The notes beneath the pieces are model-generated. The model did no database searches. It was not told the origin of the DNA and was given only the letters and a program-made list of their open reading frames with translations. From Scrofimicrobium sp. R131 (GTDB lineage: Bacteria > Actinomycetota > Actinomycetes > Actinomycetales > Actinomycetaceae), in assembly GCF_040256745.1 (NCBI RefSeq), contig NZ_CP138335.1:310001-374000 (forward strand): a stretch of DNA of 64,000 nt, in the 5' to 3' direction. The position numbers and the translations under genes are program-made. Positions within the stretch are counted from its first letter, which is position 1; every line of letters starts with the position of its first letter. Positions 11,999 to 20,490 of the stretch are shown one piece after another.

Positions 11999-12121
11999 TG
12001 TTCCCCCGTTCTCCCGCGCCGTGCGGGTGTGGCCACTCTAGGGGGGCACTGGCCGGAAAACGAGCGGCCACAGCCGGTCCTGGGGACAACTCTGGCGGTC
12101 AGTGGTTGTGGAGAGATCCGG

Positions 12122-13069
12122 CTAGTGTCGCTTGCTGCGCCGGTGTGAGAACGGGTCGTCGAAGGCCTCCAGGGTGGAGGTGTCGTCGGGGTTCTGGTCC
12201 TCCGAAGGGTCAGCTGTCCGGGCAGCAGCTTTCTCAGCTGCCGGTTGGCGAACAACCGGAACGGCCTCTCGGGCGGCCCTCTCGGCCGCTCCCTTGCGGG
12301 CTGCTCGCAGTCGATCGGCAGCGCCGCGAATCAGCAGCGGGCCGGTGTCCTCGCCCCGAACCACATCGCCGGCGCCGTCCTCTTCGCCCAGCAGGGCGTT
12401 GATCTGGGAGAGCTCACCCAGCAGATTCTCGCGGACCGGCTCGGTCCACGGCGCGGCAAACGGGGTTAGGAACAGGCGGGAGCGCCCCAGGATCTTGGTT
12501 ATGAAGCGCTTGCGGGCTCGCAGGTAGCGCGGGTCCTTCTCTCCGTGTGCCTCCCGGGCCAACTGATCCCGGAAGCGAGCGTAGCGCTGCGGGGTGGTCC
12601 CGATGGTGGCCAAAAGGGCATCGAACAGGATCTGAGCTTCCAGATCGTCGACGGGGAGCTTTCGTGAGCTCAGCTGTCGCACCAGCGACGCGACCCGATC
12701 CGCGGTCGGTCCAGGGACCCCGAGGGCGCGCAGTCGCTCCTCCGCGTGGATCGGTTCGACCGGCCGGGCGCTTTCCCACCCGCCCAGGGCTTCCCAGGTG
12801 TTGACGGTGGAGGTGACCAGGTAGACGGCGGCCAGTTTCAGGACGTCCGGGTCGGCGGTGACCCCGTCGAAGTCGGCCAGGCGCTCGATCACGCTGGAGA
12901 GGTACTTGACGTTGTGGGCGGTGCGTTCGGGCACGTTCCAGGCGTGGACCAGGAACTCGGCCTCGTCCTCCAGGGCGGATTCGGGAGCGTCAGCGCCCAC
13001 CGCGCGCAGAGAATCCACGATGGCTCCAGTGAGCCATTGTGGGACTTGCCCAGCCATGAGTTTCTCCAT
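12122..13069 (-). CDS. Conserved protein resembling a degenerate HD-superfamily (COG4339-like) phosphohydrolase
   Basis: 315 residues; the ATG at 13057 has the better GGAG spacing. The middle follows the pattern of predicted HD phosphohydrolases: AHNVKYLSSVIERL aligns with the H-N-x-x-H helix; LKLAAVYLVTSTVN sits where an AAxFHD helix is expected; and the later run RYLRARKRFITKILGRSRLFLT followed by PVRENLLGEL mirrors the family C-terminus. The metal-binding HD pair is replaced by YLV, so hydrolase activity is doubtful. A disordered Ala/Arg-rich tail follows (about 240-315). The resemblance is from pattern only. No function is claimed. Confidence 0.5.
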   Translation of the reverse strand: MEKLMAGQVPQWLTGAIVDSLRAVGADAPESALEDEAEFLVHAWNVPERTAHNVKYLSSVIERLADFDGVTADPDVLKLAAVYLVTSTVNTWEALGGWESARPVEPIHAEERLRALGVPGPTADRVASLVRQLSSRKLPVDDLEAQILFDALLATIGTTPQRYARFRDQLAREAHGEKDPRYLRARKRFITKILGRSRLFLTPFAAPWTEPVRENLLGELSQINALLGEEDGAGDVVRGEDTGPLLIRGAADRLRAARKGAAERAAREAVPVVRQPAAEKAAARTADPSEDQNPDDTSTLEAFDDPFSHRRSKRH

Positions 13070-13126
13070 CTACTCGCCAACCTGCCCTGCTATGTTAGCG
13101 CGAAAAAGAGTGGGCCATCCCCAACT

Positions 13127-14593
13127 TCACGCGCCGGACAGGGGAAGGAAGACGCGCACGGTCAGGCCGCCGCCCTTGCTGTCGGCCAGTTCCACCCGAC
13201 CGTGGTGAGCCTCAATGATTCCCCCCACAATGGACAGCCCCAGCCCGGAACCGCCCAGTGACCGGGCGCGGGAGGTATCGGTCCGGTAGAAGCGCTCGAA
13301 GACTCGACTTCGCTCCTCCGGGCGGATTCCGGGGCCGTGATCGCGAAACTCGATTACGCCCATCTCGTCCTGTTGCCCAACCGCAATCTCGACCGGGGAG
13401 TTGGCGGGCGTGTACCGGTCAATGTTCCCGACTAGGTTCACCATCACCTGGGTTAGTTGGTCGCGATCCCCGCTGACCAGCAGGGACGGGGGCGGTTTCC
13501 GCTGGCTCAGACCCACCAGCTTGATGGTGCGGGACTGGTTCAGTGCCTCCAGGTCGGATCGGGCTTCGCGCGCGAGGCGGACCAGGTCAATCTGGGTCAT
13601 CGACAGGGGACGCTTCTCGTCGATCCGTGCCAGGATCAGCAGGTCCTCCACCAGGGCTCCCATCCGAGTCGACTCCGACTCGATCCGCCCGAAGACCTCG
13701 GGGACCCGCTCCGGGGGGACCGCCCCCATCCGGTACAGCTCCCCGTAGCCGCGAATGGCCGCCAGCGGGGTCCGCAGTTCGTGCGAGGCGTCGGAGACAA
13801 ACCGGCGTACTTTTTGTTCCGAGTCGTCGCGGGCGGCAAACGAACTCTCAATCTGGGCCAGCATCTGGTTCAGCGACAGGGACAGCGAGCCGACCTCGGT
13901 GGCGGGAGCCAGAGGAATGATCCGCTGGGAGTAGTCGCCGGCCGCGATTTTCCCGGCCACCGTTTCGATTTCGCGCAGGGGTCGCAGGGACTGAATCACC
14001 AGGTAGTAGCCGGCAATGCCTCCCAGCACCACAATGCCGAGGCCGGCCAGGAAGAACGACAGAGTGGTGTTCAAGATCGTGTCGGAGACGTCGATCAGGG
14101 GGAGGGCGACGGTCACGACCCCGGCGGGCTGGCTGGTGGCGGTCACCTCCATCGGAACGGCCACGGCCCGCCAGTTGGCGCCGGGGATGTCCGAGCTGAC
14201 CGTGATCGGCAGGGTAATCCCGGTTTCGGTTAGGGCCACCTGCCCGATGTCCAGCAGTTCCCCGACCACCGGGGTGCCGGCCCGCAGGCGGGTCTCCTCC
14301 GTGAGGATCACCTTGGGTTGCTGCCCAATCACCTCGCGCCGAATGTAAAAGTTGGTTGGAATCTCGGTGGGGGTGCCGGTGAAGGAAGCGTTTGACACGG
14401 TGTTGGCCAGCTGCGAGGCCGAGGCCACCAACTGCTCGTCCACCTGGCGAATCAGGTGCCGCTGCAAGATGCCGATCATGATGGTTCCGACCACGGCCAA
14501 AGCGGTGGTGACGATGACGATGATCAGGAGCACCATTCGCCCGGCCAGGGGCGTTTGGGTCCAACTGCGGCGCATCCGCTCCAACAGCCCCAT
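13127..14593 (-). CDS. Sensor histidine kinase, PhoR/TcrY-like
   Basis: 488 residues. TM1 (about 19-43), an external sensor of about 130 residues, TM2 (about 178-202), HAMP (about 203-255), HisKA with phospho-His271 in HELRTP, and HATPase_c with the N box NLVGNIDRYTP and G boxes DHGPGIRPEE and GGSGLGLSIV. All catalytic boxes are intact. It phosphorylates the response regulator encoded immediately upstream (3-base gap), so it is the second gene of that operon. The signal is unknown. Confidence 0.93.
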   Translation of the reverse strand: MGLLERMRRSWTQTPLAGRMVLLIIVIVTTALAVVGTIMIGILQRHLIRQVDEQLVASASQLANTVSNASFTGTPTEIPTNFYIRREVIGQQPKVILTEETRLRAGTPVVGELLDIGQVALTETGITLPITVSSDIPGANWRAVAVPMEVTATSQPAGVVTVALPLIDVSDTILNTTLSFFLAGLGIVVLGGIAGYYLVIQSLRPLREIETVAGKIAAGDYSQRIIPLAPATEVGSLSLSLNQMLAQIESSFAARDDSEQKVRRFVSDASHELRTPLAAIRGYGELYRMGAVPPERVPEVFGRIESESTRMGALVEDLLILARIDEKRPLSMTQIDLVRLAREARSDLEALNQSRTIKLVGLSQRKPPPSLLVSGDRDQLTQVMVNLVGNIDRYTPANSPVEIAVGQQDEMGVIEFRDHGPGIRPEERSRVFERFYRTDTSRARSLGGSGLGLSIVGGIIEAHHGRVELADSKGGGLTVRVFLPLSGA

Positions 14594-14596
14594 GGC

Positions 14597-15313
14597 TTAT
14601 TCCGATTCGCGAATCAGGTATCCCACGCCGCGGCGAGTCTGGATCAGCTCGGGCAGATCCTCGCTCACGGCCAATTTCCGCCGCAGGTAAGAAATGTAGG
14701 ACTCGACGATGGCGGCGTCCCCATCCCAGTCGTACTCCCAGACGTGGTCCAGGATCTGCATTTTCGACACCACCCGGCCCGCGTTCAGCAGCAGGTAGCG
14801 CAGCAGTTTGAACTCGGTTGGCGACAGGTCGACGGGAATCCCGGCTCGGCGGACCTCGTGGGCGTCCTCATTCATCTCGACGTCGGCCACCCGCAGGATC
14901 GAGTCGTCGTCCGGCCCGGTCTTCGTCCGGCGCAGGATCGCCCGGATCCGGGCCACCACCTCTTCCAGCCCGAAGGGCTTGGTCACGTAGTCGTCCCCAC
15001 CCACGGTCAGGCCCTGGACTTTGTCGCGCATGTCGTCACGGGCGGTGAGGAACAGTACCGGAATCCGCATTCCCGCATCCCGGATCCGCCGGGTGACGGT
15101 GAATCCGTCCATGTCGGGCAGCATCACGTCCAGCACGATCAGGTCGGGGTGAAATTCTTGGGCTTCGTGGTAGGCACCGGCCCCGTCGGCAGCTTCGCGC
15201 ACTTCGAATCCGGCAAACCGCAGGGACGAGGCCAGCAGGTCCCGAATGTTGGGTTCGTCATCAACCACTAGCAGGCGCGCTTCTGGCGCCGGGAGAGCGT
15301 CTCGATTAGCCAT
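14597..15313 (-). CDS. OmpR/PhoB-family response regulator, PhoP-like
   Basis: 238 residues from the ATG at 15313; an in-frame GTG at 15319 is also possible. Receiver domain: acidic pair DDE (18-20), phospho-Asp62 in VLDVMLPDMDG, and the Thr and Lys of FLTARD and YVTKPF. The C-terminal winged helix contains SPTEFKLLRYLLLNAG and the recognition region VVESYISYLRRKL. It resembles mycobacterial PhoP closely along its length, more than TcrX or TrcR. On the minus strand a TAATACT box lies only about 8 bases before the start, suggesting leaderless transcription. Two exact TCAGGAA repeats adjoin it, pointing to autoregulation. Confidence 0.93.
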   Translation of the reverse strand: MANRDALPAPEARLLVVDDEPNIRDLLASSLRFAGFEVREAADGAGAYHEAQEFHPDLIVLDVMLPDMDGFTVTRRIRDAGMRIPVLFLTARDDMRDKVQGLTVGGDDYVTKPFGLEEVVARIRAILRRTKTGPDDDSILRVADVEMNEDAHEVRRAGIPVDLSPTEFKLLRYLLLNAGRVVSKMQILDHVWEYDWDGDAAIVESYISYLRRKLAVSEDLPELIQTRRGVGYLIRESE

Positions 15314-15320
15314 ACTCACT

Positions 15321-15351
15321 AGTATTAGGGATGTTCCTGATAGTTTCCTGA
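15321..15351 (-). promoter_or_regulatory. -10 box and PhoP-type direct repeat (TCAGGAA-N4-TCAGGAA) upstream of the response regulator
   Basis: On the minus strand two exact heptamers TCAGGAA (15351-15345 and 15340-15334) are separated by ACTA. This is the 7-4-7, 11-base-period geometry bound by PhoP/OmpR dimers. The repeat is followed by TAATACT (15327-15321), a good -10, with the coding start 8 bases on. The repeat covers the -35 zone. Confidence 0.6.
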
Positions 15352-15389
15352 GAGCGGCCTGAATCGGGGGGAGAGGCTACCCTGGAGGG

Positions 15390-16202
15390 GTGGCAGAACT
15401 GCGAGTAGGGATCATCGGGGCCGGTCGGGTGGGGCCCGCCATTGCCAGCGCCCTCCGGGGAAACGGCTACCAAATTAGCGGGATTTACGCCCGTTCCAGC
15501 GCGGGCCAGGACCGGGTCGAGGTGATGCTCCCCGGGGTCAGGCTGCTGTCGCCAATCCAGGTGGTGGACTCCTCCGACCTGGTGTTCCTGGCGGTGCCGG
15601 ACCGCGAAATCGAGGTGGTGGCCGCGGAGCTGCGCGACCACTGGCGCCCCCGGCAACTGGTGGCGCACCTGTCCGGAGCCACCGACCTGAGTGTGCTGGC
15701 CCCGGCGGAGGCGGCCGGCTCGCTCACGATGAGCCTGCACCCGGCGATGACTTTCACCGGTACCTCCCTGGATGTCCACCGGTTGCAGGGGTGCCCAATT
15801 GCCGTCACCGGGGACCCGCTGGTGCGACCGGTCGGGTGGGCTATCGCCCAGGACCTGGGGGGCGTCCCCTTCGAGCTGCCCGCCCAAAACAAGGTGCACT
15901 ATCACGCGGCCCTGACCCACGGCGCCAACCACCTCGTCACCGTGGTGGTCCAGGCCCAGCGGCTGCTGGCCGAGGCGGGGGTGCCGCCCGAGGCGCTGGC
16001 CCCGCTGGCCCGGGCCGCCCTCGAGGGGGCGCTCGCCGGGGGGATGGCCAACCTGACCGGGCCGGTCGCGCGCGGGGACGAGCAGACGGTGGAGAACCAT
16101 TTGGCGGAACTGGCGGGGAACTCGGTGGCCGACTCGTACCGGTTCCTCAGCGACCAGACCCGCACCGAACTGATGAGATTCCGGGAGGCAGACGATGAGT
16201 GA
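15390..16202 (+). CDS. Rossmann-fold DUF2520 protein (pantothenate-locus dehydrogenase-like)
   Basis: 270 residues from a GTG. The N-terminus has dinucleotide-binding GIIGAGRVGPAIA; about residues 125-260 are the DUF2520 helical domain (LHPAMTFTG, then the conserved ALTHGANHLVT). The fold is that of PanE/ProC-type reductases. Its stop overlaps the panC start by 8 bases, and linkage of DUF2520 to panC-panD is common in actinomycetes. A reductase role in pantothenate synthesis, such as ketopantoate reduction, is inference from context. The reaction has not been established for the family. Confidence 0.82.
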   Translation: MAELRVGIIGAGRVGPAIASALRGNGYQISGIYARSSAGQDRVEVMLPGVRLLSPIQVVDSSDLVFLAVPDREIEVVAAELRDHWRPRQLVAHLSGATDLSVLAPAEAAGSLTMSLHPAMTFTGTSLDVHRLQGCPIAVTGDPLVRPVGWAIAQDLGGVPFELPAQNKVHYHAALTHGANHLVTVVVQAQRLLAEAGVPPEALAPLARAALEGALAGGMANLTGPVARGDEQTVENHLAELAGNSVADSYRFLSDQTRTELMRFREADDE

Positions 16203-17076
16203 ACTGTTGGAAAGCATTTCCGCCCTGCGCCAGTGGCGCCAGCAGCCGGGAACGGTGGCCCTGGTTCCGACCATGGGGGCGCTACACGAAGGGCACCTGT
16301 CGCTGGTTCGCCAGGCCGGTGAGCTGGCTGAGCGGGTAGTCGTCTCCATCTTCGTGAACCCGACCCAGTTTGGCCCGAACGAGGATTACGCGCGCTACCC
16401 ACGCACGCTGGCGGCCGACCTGGAGGCGCTGGCGGACCTGTCCGTGGATGCCGTTTTCGTGCCCAGTGCCGACGAAATGTACCCGGACCCGCCCGCCCGG
16501 GTGAGCCTGCGCGTGGGCGATTTGGGCTCTATTCTCGAGGGTGCCTCGCGCCCCGGTCACTTCGACGGCGTCTGCCAGGTGGTGGCCAAACTGTTCAACC
16601 TGGTTCAACCGCAGGTGGCCGTGTTCGGGGAGAAGGACGCCCAGCAGCTGGCCGTGATCCGCCAGCTGATCCGGGACCTCAACTTCCCGGTGGAAATCGT
16701 CGGCGCCCCGATCGTGCGCGAAAGTGACGGGTTGGCGCGGTCCAGTCGAAACGCCTACCTGTCGACCGAGGAGCGCCTGGCCGCCCCGGTCCTGTTCCGT
16801 TCCCTGGAGCAGGGCATTGCGGCCGGCAGTGCCAACGGGCGGGTGGATCCGCCCGCCGCCGTCAACCAGGTGATGCAGACGCTGGTCTCGGAGCCGCTGG
16901 TGGAACCCGAATATGCGGCCGTGGTCAATCGGGACAGCTTCGAACTGGTGGCGCTGGCCACCGTGGGGAATGTGGAGTATTTCAACCCCCCGAAAGGTGA
17001 TCTGACCCTACTCGTGGCGGCTCGTTTGGGCAATACTAGACTTATCGACAATCGCCATTGGAAGGTGGAGCAGTAA
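16195..17076 (+). CDS. panC: Pantoate-beta-alanine ligase (pantothenate synthetase)
   Basis: 293 residues; ATG inside the end of the DUF2520 gene. Nucleotidylyltransferase motifs: [14 protein letters not shown] (HIGH-like), [20 protein letters not shown] binding pantoate, [14 protein letters not shown], and the KMSK-like loop [13 protein letters not shown]. It joins pantoate and beta-alanine with ATP to make pantothenate, the CoA precursor. Beta-alanine comes from PanD, encoded next, and the stop TAA shares its last base with the panD ATG, so translation is coupled. Confidence 0.97.
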   Translation: MSELLESISALRQWRQQPGTVALVPTMGALHEGHLSLVRQAGELAERVVVSIFVNPTQFGPNEDYARYPRTLAADLEALADLSVDAVFVPSADEMYPDPPARVSLRVGDLGSILEGASRPGHFDGVCQVVAKLFNLVQPQVAVFGEKDAQQLAVIRQLIRDLNFPVEIVGAPIVRESDGLARSSRNAYLSTEERLAAPVLFRSLEQGIAAGSANGRVDPPAAVNQVMQTLVSEPLVEPEYAAVVNRDSFELVALATVGNVEYFNPPKGDLTLLVAARLGNTRLIDNRHWKVEQ

Positions 17077-17462
17077 TGACTGAGTTTCCCGTCTATCGGG
17101 AGATGGTGTCCGGAAAGATTCATCGGGCTCGGGTGACCGGGGCCGACCTGAACTACGTCGGCTCGGTCTCAATTGACTCCGACCTGCTGGCTGCAGCCGA
17201 TATCCTGCCCGGGCAAAAAGTCGACGTGGTCGATGTGACCAACGGGGCTCGCCTGACCACCTACACCATTGTGGCCCCGGCCGGCTCCGGCACCGTGCAG
17301 CTGAACGGCGCCGCCGCCCACCTGATCCACCAGGGCGACATCGTCATCATCATCGCCTACGCGCACCTACCTGAGGAACTGGCCCGCACCCGCGAACCCC
17401 GCGTGGTCCTGGTGGATGCGAACAATCGCCAGGTAGAAGTAGGTCACGATCTGGGCCGGTAG
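17076..17462 (+). CDS. panD: Aspartate 1-decarboxylase precursor
   Basis: 128 residues; ATG in TAATG with GGTGGAG upstream. This start is preferred to a GTG at 17058 that lies inside panC. The self-cleavage site Gly-Ser in YVGSVSID (about 24-25) generates the N-terminal pyruvoyl group. Lys9 (SGKIHRARV), Tyr (LNYVGS) and [12 protein letters not shown] are conserved. It decarboxylates aspartate to beta-alanine for PanC. Length is normal. Confidence 0.97.
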   Translation: MTEFPVYREMVSGKIHRARVTGADLNYVGSVSIDSDLLAAADILPGQKVDVVDVTNGARLTTYTIVAPAGSGTVQLNGAAAHLIHQGDIVIIIAYAHLPEELARTREPRVVLVDANNRQVEVGHDLGR

Positions 17463-17484
17463 AAAAACCGGTTACGATGGTGGG

Positions 17485-19044
17485 GTGAGCACTAACGAGA
17501 ATCAACCAGCTGTCGATCCCGCCCTTGCTGACGCTCCGGAGCAGTTCCGCGTCCGCAGTGCCAAGCGTCAACGTCTGCTAGCCGCGGGCATCAACCCGTA
17601 CCCGGTGGAGGTGCCGATCACCGCCACCATTGCTGAGCTGCGCGACAAATACGCGGGCCTGGAGGCCGGCGAGGAGACGCAGGACTACTACGGCGTGGCC
17701 GGACGGGTCGTGCTGGCCCGCAACTCCGGGAAGCTGTGCTTTGCCACCCTGCAGGACGGGGCCGGCAATCGGCTGCAGGTGATGCTCTCCGCCCGCGAGG
17801 TGGGGGTGGAGTCGCTGACCCAGTACAAGGCGGACGTAGACCTGGGCGATCACCTGTTTGTGCACGGGAAGATGATTGCATCGCGGCGCGGGGAACTCTC
17901 AATTATGGCCGAGCCGGCAGAGGGAATCCCCGCCTGGCAGCTCGCCTCCAAGGCGCTGCGGCCCCTGCCCAAAACCTATGAGGCTGAAGACGGGACCGAG
18001 GTGAGCCTGTCCGATGACGCCCGGGTGCGCCGACGCTACCTGGACATGATCATCCGACCGGCCGCGCGCAACATGGTTCGCACCCGAGCCGCGATCGTGC
18101 GGTCCCTGCGCGAATACTTCCACGAGTCGGGCTTCATTGAGATCGAGACCCCGATGCTGCAGGTGGTCCACGGGGGCGCGGCGGCTCGCCCGTTCTCCAC
18201 CCACATGAACGCCTACGACACGGAGCTGTTCCTGCGGATCGCGCCGGAACTGTTCCTGAAGCGGGCGGTCGTCGGTGGGGTAGAGAAGGTCTTCGAGATC
18301 AACCGGAACTTCCGGAACGAGGGCGCGGACTCTTCCCACAGTCCCGAGTTCACCATGCTGGAGGCCTACGAGGCTTACGGCACCTACGACTCGATGGCCC
18401 GCCGGGTCCAGGAGATGGTCCAAAAGGCGGCCCGCGACGTGTTCGGTACCGAGCAGGTGACGCTCTCCGACGGGACGGTTTACGACCTGTCCGGCCAGTG
18501 GCATTCCATTTCCCTGTACGAGTCGATCAGCGAGAAGCTGGGTCGGAAGGTCGACGCACAGACCCCGCGGGCAGAACTGCTGGCGATTGCGGCTGAACTG
18601 GGTGAGGAAATCCCCGACCACTACGTCGACGGCAAGATTGCCGAGACAATTTTCGAGGTCCTGGTGGGGGACGAGCTGTACGAACCCACCTTTGTGCGGG
18701 ACTTCCCCGAGGACACTTCGCCCCTGACCCGCGGTCACCGCTCCATCCCGGGGGTGACCGAGAAGTGGGACCTGTACGTCCGCGGGTTCGAACTGGCCAC
18801 CGCCTACTCCGAGCTGGTGGACCCGGTGATTCAGCGCGAACGGTTTGAAGCCCAGGCGTTGGCGGCTGCCAACGGCGACCCTGAAGCCATGGTCCTGGAT
18901 GAGGACTTCCTGGAGGCGATGGAGTACGCCATGCCCCCGGCCGGTGGCATGGGGATGGGCTTGGATCGCCTGATCATGGCCCTGACCGGGGAGGGAATCC
19001 GCGAAACGATCACCTTCCCCCTGGTCAAACGACGCGAAGGATAG
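17485..19044 (+). CDS. lysS: Lysyl-tRNA synthetase, class II
   Basis: 519 residues; GTG start. An OB-fold anticodon-binding domain (about 60-170) precedes the class II core: motif 2 as FEINRNFRNEGADSSHSPEF and motif 3 as GGMGMGLDRLIMALTG. It charges tRNA-Lys in the cytoplasm. Only 22 bases separate it from panD, and the SDR gene follows 4 bases after its stop, so it probably belongs to the pan operon transcript. No T-box leader can fit in the gap. Confidence 0.97.
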   Translation: MSTNENQPAVDPALADAPEQFRVRSAKRQRLLAAGINPYPVEVPITATIAELRDKYAGLEAGEETQDYYGVAGRVVLARNSGKLCFATLQDGAGNRLQVMLSAREVGVESLTQYKADVDLGDHLFVHGKMIASRRGELSIMAEPAEGIPAWQLASKALRPLPKTYEAEDGTEVSLSDDARVRRRYLDMIIRPAARNMVRTRAAIVRSLREYFHESGFIEIETPMLQVVHGGAAARPFSTHMNAYDTELFLRIAPELFLKRAVVGGVEKVFEINRNFRNEGADSSHSPEFTMLEAYEAYGTYDSMARRVQEMVQKAARDVFGTEQVTLSDGTVYDLSGQWHSISLYESISEKLGRKVDAQTPRAELLAIAAELGEEIPDHYVDGKIAETIFEVLVGDELYEPTFVRDFPEDTSPLTRGHRSIPGVTEKWDLYVRGFELATAYSELVDPVIQRERFEAQALAAANGDPEAMVLDEDFLEAMEYAMPPAGGMGMGLDRLIMALTGEGIRETITFPLVKRREG

Positions 19045-19048
19045 TCCC

Positions 19049-19831
19049 GTGGACCTAGGAATCTTGGGCCGAAACGCCTTTGTCTGTGCCTCTACCGGCG
19101 GAATTGGGCTGGCGGTGGCCGACGCCCTGGCGGCCGAAGGGGTCAACGTGGCTGTCACCGGGCGCCGCGCCGACGTGGCCGCCCGTGAGGCCGAGCGGAT
19201 TCGCCAGGATTACCAGGTGGACGCGATCGGGCTGGGATGCGACCTGCTGGACGCGGACTCCCGCCGGGAGGCCCTCGCGCAGGCGGTGGCGGCACTGGGT
19301 CCGATCGACATCATTTTGCTGAACGGTCCGGGCCCGCGCCCGGGCGGATCTGAGGAACTGCAGCCAGTAGATGTGGTCGAGGCGGCCCGCAGCCTGATCG
19401 CCCCCCACGTCGACCTGGTCGGACAGGTTCTGCCTGGAATGAAGGAACGCGGGTGGGGGCGAATCATCGCGATCGGCTCCTACACGATGGAGCAGGCTTC
19501 CACCACCCTGTCGCTGTCCGCCATCGGACGCGCCGGCCTGCAGCGCTACCTGGGGGCCCTGGCCCGCGAGGTGGCCGCCACCGGGGTGACGGTCAATATT
19601 GTCGAGCCGGGGCTGATTTCCACTGCTCGGGTGGCGGCCCTGGACGAGGCAGCTGCCGCCCAGTCGGGGCAAACCACCGCCCAAATTAGGGCCGAGCGAG
19701 AGCGCTCAATTCCCTACGGCCGCCTCGGAAAACCGGCCGAACTTGCGGCGGCAGTGGCCTTCTTTGCCTCCGACGAGGCCCGCTACCTGACCGGGCAGTC
19801 GCTGCGCGTGGACGGCGGCCTGTACGCCTAA
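19049..19831 (+). CDS. SDR-family oxidoreductase lacking the classical YxxxK pair
   Basis: 260 residues; GTG start. The Rossmann motif is CASTGGIGLAVADAL, with GRRADVAAREAERI in the NADP-type position. The end FFASDEARYLTGQSLRVDGG is the usual SDR C-terminus with DGG. In the catalytic region, where S-x(12)-Y-x-x-x-K is expected, the sequence reads GSYTMEQASTTLSLSAIGRAG, so the canonical Tyr and Lys are absent. It may act on an unusual substrate, bind nucleotide only, or belong to a divergent SDR group. It is the last gene of the pan-lysS run and overlaps the convergent kinase gene by 4 bases. Confidence 0.85.
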   Translation: MDLGILGRNAFVCASTGGIGLAVADALAAEGVNVAVTGRRADVAAREAERIRQDYQVDAIGLGCDLLDADSRREALAQAVAALGPIDIILLNGPGPRPGGSEELQPVDVVEAARSLIAPHVDLVGQVLPGMKERGWGRIIAIGSYTMEQASTTLSLSAIGRAGLQRYLGALAREVAATGVTVNIVEPGLISTARVAALDEAAAAQSGQTTAQIRAERERSIPYGRLGKPAELAAAVAFFASDEARYLTGQSLRVDGGLYA

Positions 19832-20490
19832 ATCGGGGGCGGGGGAATGTGAGCCGAGGCGACAATCTCCCGAATGCGCCGGTCGGCCGCGCCCAGTGAC
19901 TTAGCCGGCTCGCAGCCGTGACCGATCCAGCGCTGCACCTGCTTGGGCTCTGACAAAGCCAGCTTGAAGCCGCGCCACAGCAGGACCGGCACCGGCTTCC
20001 GGGCTTCCCCCAGGTCGCGGGCGAGCCGGAACCAGGCGTTCCGCATCGGGGAGCGGGCGATGCAGACCGCCCCCAGCAGCAGGCCCTCCTGGCGCAGCGG
20101 CTCCACCAGCAGAGAGGCGAAAATCCCCTCGACGATCACCACCTGCTGACCACCCAGGTCAAACTGTTCCATCCCGGTGCGCTGATTGGTGGGGATGTTG
20201 TAAATCGGAACCCGCGCCCGACCGGTCAAACACAGGGTGCTCAGGGCCTCCATCGCCTCGTCCTGCGCCCACGACGCCGGGTCGTCCCAGTCGATCAGCC
20301 CCCCGGCCAGGCGGGGCATCCCCTCCTCGTCATCGTTGCGATAGAAGTTGTCCAGAGAGAGGGAGGGAAACCCGAGGCGATTGGTCAGCGAAGTCTTCCC
20401 CGACCCCGACGGGCCGGTCAGGACGATCACCCGGGCCTGGGGACGAAGCGCCCCTTCCGGGAGGGGAAAGAGGGGCGGCTGCTGGGTCAC
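19828..20490 (-). CDS. Uridine kinase-like P-loop kinase
   Basis: 220 residues from the GTG at 20490, with AAGGAG nine bases upstream. The longer reading frame to 20913 lies inside the SorC gene and is not used. Walker A is GPSGSGKTSL (about 26-35). SLDNFYRND resembles the DDFY of uridine kinases, and VVIVEGIFA is the strand before the lid. It probably phosphorylates a nucleoside or similar sugar-containing substrate. Its GTG overlaps the stop of the sorC-family gene (GTGA), so the two are translationally coupled and the substrate may be linked to that regulator's effector. Confidence 0.78.
   Translation of the reverse strand: MTQQPPLFPLPEGALRPQARVIVLTGPSGSGKTSLTNRLGFPSLSLDNFYRNDDEEGMPRLAGGLIDWDDPASWAQDEAMEALSTLCLTGRARVPIYNIPTNQRTGMEQFDLGGQQVVIVEGIFASLLVEPLRQEGLLLGAVCIARSPMRNAWFRLARDLGEARKPVPVLLWRGFKLALSEPKQVQRWIGHGCEPAKSLGAADRRIREIVASAHIPPPPI

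Noticed and set aside
17463..17484. T-box leader for lysS
   Set aside because: Only 22 bases separate panD from lysS; no leader can fit.
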